DNA from: Thermoplasmata archaeon
Lineage (GTDB): Archaea > Thermoplasmatota > Thermoplasmata > Thermoplasmatales > Thermoplasmataceae
Assembly: GCA_021797225.1 (NCBI GenBank)
Contig: JAKAAE010000012.1
Location: 1-20,320 of the forward strand
DNA length: 20,320 nucleotides
Direction of reading: 5' to 3'
The position numbers and the translations under genes are program-made. Below the pieces are notes generated by a model. That model was not told the origin of the DNA and searched no databases. It worked only from the letters and a program-made list of their open reading frames with translations. This document shows, piece by piece, positions 13,911 to 20,320 of the stretch (within the stretch, counting starts at the first letter, position 1; each line of letters starts with the position of its first letter).

Positions 13911-14237
13911 GTATATATATATTGGAAATGGATATAATAATATTTGCTGAATATAATATACGGAATTTGATATAGACCAGAAGTATATTGTCTTTTATCC
14001 ATCTCGCATATTTATACAAACTATCCTGCTAAATCCCTTATTTATATATAGTTATAGAATTTACGATCTCAAAATGAAATTACATGTAAAATTATAGTTT
14101 TCAAGGTTTTCTACTTATTATATTTGAGTTCAGTATAATATTATGAGAAACACTTAAATAGCAATTTTTTGTATTTGAATAAAATATTAACAAAAATAGA
14201 TTTTAAAAATTATAATAAACTATACATAGATTTAATT
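13911..14237 (+). other. AT-rich spacer with an orphan plus-strand promoter-like site
   Basis: 327 bases without a convincing gene. It holds the promoter of the regulator gene (minus, near 13932-13941), a consensus-like TTTATATATA at 14041-14050 with no gene of normal size behind it, a palindrome TTACATGTAA at 14080-14089, and T-rich runs that could terminate the permease transcript coming from the right. The ATG at 14074, 28 bases after the box, gives only MKLHVKL before a stop. I see no tRNA or GC-rich folded RNA. Confidence 0.4.
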
Positions 14238-15932
14238 TCAGTACTCTGCTTCTACATCTATTTCCTTTGTGGGATCAAGAAGTGCCTCTGCAGATGTCAG
14301 TGGCTCTTTAGGTGCACTGTTTAAACCGATCACAAAGAACATTGCTGCATATATACCGAGGACAATGTAGTCGAATGGATATGCTATAAGGTTTATTCCA
14401 CCGGTAGGTGTTCCGCCCAGATATGATAGAAGTATCATTCCTGCAATGTAAACAGGTATCCATGCAGAGTTTTTCAGGTTCAAACCCATGAAGTGTTTTC
14501 TGCTTGCCTGGTATATGAAGATTACAGATCCTGCAAGTACTGCACCAAGTGCATATAATGTTGTGGGATATGTAGACCAGTAAATAAGGTATGTCGCGAC
14601 CTCGAATGCCACAAAGCTCCATAACATCGGGTAAGGTATTTTAAAAGGCCTTTCCACGTTGGGATACAGTCTTCTAAGTACAGGCAGTGATATGGAAGCA
14701 ACGGCAAAGTTTGCCACGGCTGCCACTACTACGAAATCAACCAGTGCATACCACGATGGTAGCGGCAGCAGGAATAGGATTGCAAGTACAAGTGCAAGTA
14801 TTAAAGCAAAGTAGGGTGCTCCATGTTTTGTGGTTTTTCTGAATGCACCAGGAAGAGCGTCCTCCTCCGAATATCCGAATATAATCCTGCTGGCACCTGT
14901 TAAATAAACCCCGAGGGTTCCACCAGGTGAGAATATAGCAAACAGGAAGAACACTATTACCATACCTCCAAGTAGATCCGCCTCACCTATTGACATGCCT
15001 GGAACTATGTTGCTATGTATTATGGAGGATAGCGGGGACCCAAGAGCGCCTATAAAGTTCCAGTCACCGGTCTGTATTCCAAAACCTGCCCAGCTGACTG
15101 TACCGACTATGACTATTGCCATTCCAATATATAACAGGGACTGAACCAGAAGAACCGTACCTATAATTTTTGGCATGGTTTTGCCAGGGTTTTTAACTTC
15201 CCCTGCCATATCTGCAACCTGCCGGTATCCTCCAAAAGAGAACAGTATTCCGGATGCGGGTATTGCTATGAAAAGTCCTCCCACTGATGGAAGGAATCCT
15301 GAAAACCCTCCAGCGCTGCTCGCTCCTGCAAGCCCGGAGGTGAAATTGCCCCAGTGCCATATAAACATAGGAAGTATTACTATGAAAGCTACCACTACCC
15401 CTATTTTTACCCATGTTAAAACTTTATTGAATTTTCCGAATCTTGCAATTCCGACCATGTTCAGGGCAAAGAAACCCAGTAAAAGGACAATAGCAAGCAT
15501 TATTCCGTCAATAGTAAGTACCCCTGTGGTTGCATTATAAAGGAACGGAAAATACAGTGATGCGTATGTTGATACTGCAACTGCCTCGATTGCAGGTATG
15601 GTGGCAGCCCATATGAGCAGCCCCCACCCGGACATGAATCCACCATAAGCCCCATAGGAGTAATATGCAACCCTTGCACTGATTCCGGATCTCGGAAACA
15701 TTGCTGAATATTCCGCGAATGGTAATGTAACCAGTACAATGAATATGGCCGCAAGAATCCACGATATAATCACTGCAGGACCGGCGTATGATGTGCCCCC
15801 GGCCGCTGCAAACAGTATACCGGATCCTACTGCTCCACCTACTCCAAACATGATTGCCTCATGAGTCGTCATTCCTCTTCTCATTCCAGTTTTGGTTCTC
15901 TTCCCCAAAACTTTATTATCCAAATCTTCCAT
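14238..15932 (-). CDS. APC-superfamily amino acid permease (large form)
   Basis: 564 residues, 12 to 14 membrane helices. The first helix has the broken-helix motif GVGGAVGSGILFAAAG after a basic N-terminus (KRTKTGMRRGMTTHEA), followed by the PFAEYSAMFPRSGISARVAY segment. Helix 6 and the loop after it read ILFSFGGYRQVADMAGEVKNPGKTMPKII, diagnostic for the APC family. The C-terminus is cytoplasmic and acidic (EALLDPTKEIDVEAEY). The substrate is probably an amino acid but cannot be specified. It is about 100 residues longer than the second permease at 17710-19074 and only distantly similar. ATG 15932 is chosen because the upstream in-frame ATG at 15953 falls inside the TATA box. G+C-richer codon use than in its neighbours suggests high expression or a different history. 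Confidence 0.9.
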   Translation of the reverse strand: MEDLDNKVLGKRTKTGMRRGMTTHEAIMFGVGGAVGSGILFAAAGGTSYAGPAVIISWILAAIFIVLVTLPFAEYSAMFPRSGISARVAYYSYGAYGGFMSGWGLLIWAATIPAIEAVAVSTYASLYFPFLYNATTGVLTIDGIMLAIVLLLGFFALNMVGIARFGKFNKVLTWVKIGVVVAFIVILPMFIWHWGNFTSGLAGASSAGGFSGFLPSVGGLFIAIPASGILFSFGGYRQVADMAGEVKNPGKTMPKIIGTVLLVQSLLYIGMAIVIVGTVSWAGFGIQTGDWNFIGALGSPLSSIIHSNIVPGMSIGEADLLGGMVIVFFLFAIFSPGGTLGVYLTGASRIIFGYSEEDALPGAFRKTTKHGAPYFALILALVLAILFLLPLPSWYALVDFVVVAAVANFAVASISLPVLRRLYPNVERPFKIPYPMLWSFVAFEVATYLIYWSTYPTTLYALGAVLAGSVIFIYQASRKHFMGLNLKNSAWIPVYIAGMILLSYLGGTPTGGINLIAYPFDYIVLGIYAAMFFVIGLNSAPKEPLTSAEALLDPTKEIDVEAEY

Positions 15933-15951
15933 AAATATGGATAAACCAAGC

Positions 15952-15961
15952 ATATATAATA
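15952..15961 (-). promoter_or_regulatory. TATA box of the large permease gene
   Basis: ATTATATAT on the minus strand, centred 24 bases before ATG 15932. The longer reading frame would start within this box, so it settles the start. Confidence 0.55.
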
Positions 15962-15998
15962 CTTTCCTTCAAAAATGTGAATTTTTAATATAATCTTA

Positions 15999-16026
15999 CA
16001 AATTTAATTTCAAATTTGAAAATTTG
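15999..16026. promoter_or_regulatory. Palindromic operator-like site
   Basis: A perfect 14-base palindrome, TTTCAAATTTGAAA, at 16008-16021, flanked by half-copies CAAATTT (15999-16005) and AAATTTG (16020-16026). It lies between the divergent permease and small membrane protein genes, upstream of both promoters. This is the geometry of a regulator-binding site, though AT-rich sequence makes short palindromes common. Confidence 0.3.
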
Positions 16027-16137
16027 TTGAGAAATGTTTAAGTATTACTATTTTACTCACTCTGATAATTAATAATTATTATATCGATATATAGTATGAT
16101 AAGTATGTTTTTCTCTGGTTCTTAATCAACCTGTATA

Positions 16138-16147
16138 TTTTTATATA
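16138..16147 (+). promoter_or_regulatory. TATA box of the small membrane protein gene
   Basis: TTTTTATATA centred about 24 bases before ATG 16166. Confidence 0.5.
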
Positions 16148-16165
16148 TTCAAGCAATATAATTAT

Positions 16166-16405
16166 ATGACTATTATTAGCATTAGGGATTATGACAGGTT
16201 TACATGGAAACATAGAAAGGTTCTACTTCCCTTTGGAATTATCACAATAGCCTTGAGAATTTCTACTGAATATTTGAAAATAAAAACCGGGTTGTTGTTA
16301 AATGGTATTATCACTATACTGGCAATAGGTGGTTTTCTTGTTCTTGCTGAGCTGCTTATATTACAAAATTATAAGAAATCTATAGAAAATATGGAAAGAT
16401 TATGA
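16166..16405 (+). CDS. Small two-helix membrane protein
   Basis: 79 residues, not recognised. A basic N-terminal segment (RDYDRFTWKHRKV, residues 7-19) leads into two hydrophobic helices at about 20-30, with continuation to 44, and 45-66 (IITILAIGGFLVLAELLIL), ending in a polar tail (QNYKKSIENMERL). There is no known motif. A TATA box at proper spacing supports it as a real leaderless gene. It points at the icd gene, with 38 bases between the two stop codons. Confidence 0.6.
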   Translation: MTIISIRDYDRFTWKHRKVLLPFGIITIALRISTEYLKIKTGLLLNGIITILAIGGFLVLAELLILQNYKKSIENMERL

Positions 16406-16443
16406 ATGCACATAAAGTGCATTCACCAAACTTCAAAATGCAT

Positions 16444-17622
16444 CTACATTTTTTCAATTATATTTACCAGGCTTTCACCAAATTCTTTTGTTCCAAGTGG
16501 TTTTACATTAAAGAATTTAGCCAGATCCTGTGTTACCTTTTTTGTTTCTATTGCTGTTCCAATTGCTTTTTCCACAATGTCATGGGCTTCATGCCAGTTC
16601 ATATATTTAAGCATGAGCTGGGCACCCCTCAGAAGCCCAAGAGGATCTGCAACGTTCATTCCTGTATATTTGGGTGCCGTGCCATGGACTGCCTCGAACA
16701 TAGCGCCATTGTCACCTACATTTGCTCCCCCCAGGGTACCTATATTACCTATTAGAGCTCCTGCGGCATCTGATATATAATCACCATCTATGTTCGGAGC
16801 TATTATGACCTCATAATTTTCAGGCCTGGTTATAATCTGCTGGAACATGTTATCAGCTATCATATCATTCACAAGTATTTTATTTGGATCATCCCTGGAA
16901 GTATATTTACCGAACTCGGTATCAAGTGTTTCATATGCCCATTCCCTGAATGCCCCCTCTGTATATTTCATGACATTTCCCTTGTGCATAATGGTTATTT
17001 TCTTTTTGTTGTTCTCAATTGCGAATTTAGCAGCAGCCCTGGTAATTCTCTGGGTTTTTGCTCTGCTCATGGGTTTTATTCCTATTCCGGAATCATCGCT
17101 TATATGAACCTGGAACTTGTCCATAAGGAATTTTCTTAATTCTGCTGCTTCCGGGCTGTCGTATTTCCATTCTATTCCCATATAAAGGTCATCTGTATTT
17201 TCACGGAATATTGTAAGGTTCACATTTTCCGGATGTTTGAGAGGACTCTCAAGACCTTTCATATAGTTCACAGGTCGGATATTGGAATAGAGATCAAGCA
17301 TGAGCCTGATTCTCACATTTATTGATTTGAAACCTGTTCCTATAGGTGTGCCCAGGGGAGCCTTTAACAATACACGGTATTCATTAATAGCGTCCTGTGA
17401 TTCCTGCGGGAATCTATCATTTTTTTCTTTAAGGGCTTTGTCCCCTACAAGAATTTCTTTCCATTCTATTTTTTTATTTTTATATGCTTTTTTAATAGCT
17501 GCATCAATAACTTTTCTGGTAGCATCCATAATTTCAGGCCCAATTCCATCTCCATCGGTATAAAGAATTGTGGGACTATCTGGTACTTTCCATTTTCCAT
17601 TTTCAAATGTTATTTTTCCCAT
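16444..17622 (-). CDS. icd: Isocitrate dehydrogenase (NADP+)
   Basis: 392 residues. It oxidatively decarboxylates isocitrate to 2-oxoglutarate in the citric acid cycle. The substrate loop KSINVRIR gives S100, N102, R104 and R106, equivalent to Ser113, Asn115, Arg119 and neighbours of E. coli Icd. Y147 (DDLYMG), K214 (MHKGN) and the metal aspartates in NIDGDYISD (277-285) are present. K318 and Y319 in HGTAPKYTG match the residues that bind the 2'-phosphate of NADP+, so NADP+ rather than NAD+ is expected. No strong TATA box is seen at -25; TAGGT about 5 bases before the ATG may serve as a ribosome-binding site. It lies between two transporter genes and appears to be monocistronic. Confidence 0.95.
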   Translation of the reverse strand: MGKITFENGKWKVPDSPTILYTDGDGIGPEIMDATRKVIDAAIKKAYKNKKIEWKEILVGDKALKEKNDRFPQESQDAINEYRVLLKAPLGTPIGTGFKSINVRIRLMLDLYSNIRPVNYMKGLESPLKHPENVNLTIFRENTDDLYMGIEWKYDSPEAAELRKFLMDKFQVHISDDSGIGIKPMSRAKTQRITRAAAKFAIENNKKKITIMHKGNVMKYTEGAFREWAYETLDTEFGKYTSRDDPNKILVNDMIADNMFQQIITRPENYEVIIAPNIDGDYISDAAGALIGNIGTLGGANVGDNGAMFEAVHGTAPKYTGMNVADPLGLLRGAQLMLKYMNWHEAHDIVEKAIGTAIETKKVTQDLAKFFNVKPLGTKEFGESLVNIIEKM

Positions 17623-17709
17623 AAAAACCTACATGTTATTCACATATGAATTATTAATATTTCTCTTATTACAATTTATGAAAGATTGTTAGCACAGGCC
17701 AAAAATATT

Positions 17710-19074
17710 TTATTTTCCTATTTTATGTCTGCTTTTTCCGAATTCCCTTACCATACTTATGCGCGGTATTATTTTTCTTGCTGATTTTACAAGGCTTCTT
17801 GATTCCAGTATATGCTTAATTACGTAAATGATTGATACTATGATGAGCACAGAGAGGCTAATTTCTATTGCATGTAACCCAAGATATGATATTGTAATAA
17901 AAATTGTGATAATCCCCAGAAGGGGTATAACAAAAAAATATTTCTGCTCTCTGAGGTGGACGGGGTTGTCATTTTTAACCTTCTTCCAGAGAATTATAGC
18001 TGAAAGATCAATAATAGCATATGCGATCAGCACGGAAACATTAGAAGCCTCGATGATGGTTGAAAACCCGACAAAATAAACAAATAAAAGGCTTATTGCC
18101 ATTGAAAGCAGAATAGAATATATTGGAGTACCGAATTTATCGATTTTGCCGAAACGTTCGGGTATTTCCCTGTCCCTGCCCATGGCATAAAGAACCCTGC
18201 TGGTTCCAAGTATACCTGTGAGCACAACTCCGGCTGTTGCAGTTATTCCACCTATTGCGATGATTACGATAAGATAGGGGTTATGAAGAACCTTGATAGC
18301 TGCAGATAACGGTGCAGATGCCGATGCAAGGCTGGATGAGGGTATTAGTCCTATGGCAACAACTGCCACAACTGCATAGAGTGCAGAGGAAATAATTATG
18401 GAAATAATAATTGCTTTCGGTATATTTTTTTCCGGATTTTTCACCTCGTCTCCTACAGTTGTAATCCTGGAAAAGCCCGTAAAAGCAAAGAATATCAAGG
18501 CAGAACCCTCCATGATCCCGGTAAAGCCCCGGGGGGCAAAATTGGAGAAGTCAGAAGCCTTGAAGTAAAATAGTCCGGATACTATGAAGATAATTAAAAT
18601 AACGAGATTTACGCCTACCAGGATGGATAATGTCTTTGCCGAATTTTTTATTCCTAACATATTCAGAACTGCAAAGAGGATTATTACCGGAATTCCATAA
18701 ATGATTAAATTAATATGGAGGTGGAATAATGAGTTTATGTAACTGCCCATGCTCAGTGATACTGCAGATATGGCTATCATGTTGGAAAATGTCCACATTG
18801 TTCCACCGATAAACCCTGCGGATGGTGCGAATGACTCCTTTGCATATTCGTACACACCGCCCTCCTTGGAGATATGCTGGGCAATTTCTGAAAAACTGAG
18901 TCCTGTAAATATCGCGATAATAGCGGATATGAAAATAGATATTATGATTGCAGGTCCCGCTTTACCTGCGGCTATGCCGATGATTACAAATATCCCGGCG
19001 CCTATTATGGCCCCTAGATTGATTATGACAGCCGATCTGAGTCCGAGAACCCTCTTTAATCCATATGAAGCCAT
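17710..19074 (-). CDS. APC-superfamily amino acid permease
   Basis: 454 residues with about 12 membrane helices. Helix 1 carries NLGAIIGAGIFVIIGIAAGKAG (19-40), the GxGIF motif of the APC family. FSEIAQHISKEGGVYEYAKESF (61-82) is the conserved helix 2-3 region, and IFFAFTGFSRITTVGDEVKNPEKNIPKAI marks helix 6 and its loop. The C-terminal tail is strongly basic (KSARKIIPRISMVREFGKSRHKIGK). It most resembles the cationic/neutral amino acid transporter (CAT or YfnA-like) branch, but the substrate is not fixed by sequence. A TATA-like ATTTATAAT at 19092-19100 (minus) is 22 bases before the ATG. A Cys/Met-metabolism enzyme gene is divergently transcribed from the same spacer. Confidence 0.9.
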   Translation of the reverse strand: MASYGLKRVLGLRSAVIINLGAIIGAGIFVIIGIAAGKAGPAIIISIFISAIIAIFTGLSFSEIAQHISKEGGVYEYAKESFAPSAGFIGGTMWTFSNMIAISAVSLSMGSYINSLFHLHINLIIYGIPVIILFAVLNMLGIKNSAKTLSILVGVNLVILIIFIVSGLFYFKASDFSNFAPRGFTGIMEGSALIFFAFTGFSRITTVGDEVKNPEKNIPKAIIISIIISSALYAVVAVVAIGLIPSSSLASASAPLSAAIKVLHNPYLIVIIAIGGITATAGVVLTGILGTSRVLYAMGRDREIPERFGKIDKFGTPIYSILLSMAISLLFVYFVGFSTIIEASNVSVLIAYAIIDLSAIILWKKVKNDNPVHLREQKYFFVIPLLGIITIFITISYLGLHAIEISLSVLIIVSIIYVIKHILESRSLVKSARKIIPRISMVREFGKSRHKIGK

Positions 19075-19148
19075 TTATTGCACATTATCACATTATAAAT
19101 CAAACTACCGGATATTACAGGAATCGATATGCGTCCCCGTAAATAAAT

Positions 19149-19158
19149 TATTATATTT
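19149..19158 (+). promoter_or_regulatory. TATA box of the PLP-enzyme gene
   Basis: ATTATATTT-like box centred about 23 bases before ATG 19176, in the 101-base spacer shared with the divergent permease gene. Confidence 0.45.
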
Positions 19159-19175
19159 GGTAATAATATATTACC

Positions 19176-20320
19176 ATGAGTATTAAAGGTTTTAATTCCA
19201 AAGCGGTGCATGCAGGAGACCTGTATATACCGGAAATAGGAAATGTGACGACGCCAATTTTCGAGGATTCTACATACAGATACCCGAATAATTCAGAAAG
19301 TACTATTATAGATAATACCAGCAAATCTACATTTCTTTATTCCAGATGGGGCAATCCCACTGTCCAGTCATTTGAAAACAAGTATAAATCCCTGGAGAAA
19401 ACAGATCATGCAGTTGCATTTTCCAGTGGCATGGGCGCAATTACCGCAACAGTATTATCCATAATGAAGAGCGGAGATAAAATGCTGGCAATAAATGTGC
19501 TTTACGGGCAGACCTACTATTTCTTTGCCAGAACCCTTAAATCCTACGGAATAACTGTAGACATGGTATCCGTTGATGATATGAATAAACTGAATATTAG
19601 TAAAGAGAATTATAAAATGATATATATAGAATCTATACCGAATCCCCTGATGGATGTTCTTGATATTAAAAAAATCGGGGAATACTGCAGGAAAAAGGGT
19701 ATAATACTGGTAGTAGATGCAACCTTTGCTTCTCCATATAACCAGACGCCTGTGGATTTCGGTGCGGATATCATAATACACAGTGGAACAAAATACATTG
19801 GTGGCCATTCTGATATTCTCATAGGGGTTGTAGGATGCAACAGTGATGATTATTATAATGGAATAGTGGGAATGAGGAAAACCCTGGGGGCTACTCCGGA
19901 TGCGTTCCAGGCTTATCTTGCATACCGTGGATTAAAAACTCTGGGACTGAGAATGGAAAGGCACAACATAAACGGTATGAAAATTGCAGAATTTCTGAGC
20001 AGTTCAGATAAGATAATGGAAGTCTTTTATCCTGGATTGAGGCAGGGTAAATACTATGAAATAGCAAAAACGAATCTCAGAGGCTTCGGGGGTATGATTT
20101 CCTTCAAGCTGAAGGGCGGTATAGCCGAATCCCATAAATTTATCGGTAGCCTGGAAATTCCAATGCCGGCTGTAAGCCTAGGTGGCGTTGAAAGCCTCAT
20201 TACCATTCCGGCCGAAACAACACACAGTGAAATGTCAGAAGAAGAGCGCAATAAATCTGGAATTACCGACAATCTTATCAGACTTTCCGTGGGCATCGAG
20301 GATTCGGAGGATTTAATAGA
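19176..20320 (+). CDS. Cys/Met-metabolism PLP enzyme (cystathionine gamma-synthase/lyase family), 3' end missing
   Basis: 381 complete codons are visible before the window ends; the family's C-terminal core (SLGGVESLITIPAETTHSEM and LIRLSVGIEDSEDLI) is reached, so probably under 20 residues are lost. The PLP-binding lysine is K206 in HSGTKYIGGHSD, D181 (VVDATFASP) contacts the pyridine nitrogen, Y56 and R58 in YSRWGNPT bind the cofactor phosphate of the partner subunit, and FSSGMGAI (82-89) is the phosphate loop. These residues are shared by cystathionine gamma-synthase, gamma-lyase, O-acetylhomoserine sulfhydrylase and methionine gamma-lyase, so the exact reaction is open. Minus-strand frames in this area are not genes. 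Confidence 0.93.
   Translation, partial: MSIKGFNSKAVHAGDLYIPEIGNVTTPIFEDSTYRYPNNSESTIIDNTSKSTFLYSRWGNPTVQSFENKYKSLEKTDHAVAFSSGMGAITATVLSIMKSGDKMLAINVLYGQTYYFFARTLKSYGITVDMVSVDDMNKLNISKENYKMIYIESIPNPLMDVLDIKKIGEYCRKKGIILVVDATFASPYNQTPVDFGADIIIHSGTKYIGGHSDILIGVVGCNSDDYYNGIVGMRKTLGATPDAFQAYLAYRGLKTLGLRMERHNINGMKIAEFLSSSDKIMEVFYPGLRQGKYYEIAKTNLRGFGGMISFKLKGGIAESHKFIGSLEIPMPAVSLGGVESLITIPAETTHSEMSEEERNKSGITDNLIRLSVGIEDSEDLI

Noticed and set aside
15499..15762. Minus-strand frames of 75-84 codons inside the permease region
   Set aside because: They overlap the large permease in other frames, are rich in Cys/His/Trp without motifs, and have no promoter.

Overview
The window looks like a stretch of archaeal chromosome from the Thermoplasmatales. 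It is AT-rich (low-to-mid 30s % G+C by eye), uses AGA/AGG for arginine and ATA for isoleucine, and most genes start right at the predicted transcript start. A TATA-like box lies about 22-28 bases before the ATG and there is no ribosome-binding site, which is the leaderless arrangement typical of archaea such as Ferroplasma, Acidiplasma and Picrophilus. Ferroplasma or Acidiplasma is my best guess, by inference only. I see no rRNA, tRNA, CRISPR array or intact transposase gene.

Layout. Positions 1-40 may hold the first codons of a minus-strand gene. Positions 277-1600 (+) hold an NAD-dependent sugar epimerase/dehydratase whose catalytic Lys is Arg, then a small very basic protein. Positions 1634-3520 (-) hold a membrane-anchored PH-like protein and an SDR oxidoreductase whose stop codon overlaps the start of a family 5 (UDGb-type) uracil-DNA glycosylase. 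Positions 3598-6364 hold a small NfeD-type protein, a LOG/TIGR00725-type nucleotide-binding protein, a hypothetical membrane protein (-) and a bacterial-type thiolase. Positions 6366-6685 contain a likely structured RNA and possibly a 24-codon ORF. Positions 6686-8281 hold a DUF302 protein (-), a soluble Rieske protein (+) and an enoyl-CoA hydratase (-).

Positions 8375-10979 (+) form an apparent operon: a zinc-ribbon protein, then cbiJ, cbiC and cbiD of cobalamin (corrin ring) synthesis. No cobalamin riboswitch fits in front of it. Positions 11119-13113 (-) form a two-gene transporter operon (TauE/SafE, then MFS). Positions 13257-13910 (-) encode a probable DNA-binding regulator. Positions 14238-19074 hold two APC-family amino acid permeases and an NADP-type isocitrate dehydrogenase, all on the minus strand, with a tiny two-helix membrane protein on the plus strand. 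From 19176 a Cys/Met-metabolism PLP enzyme runs off the right edge.

Most of the content is housekeeping metabolism and transport. The parts least explained by genes are two related ~50-base elements at 3598-3650 and 10983-11032 that resemble decayed IS200/IS605 right ends without a transposase, the GC-rich fold at 6481-6630 with mutually exclusive pairings, and an orphan consensus promoter near 14041.
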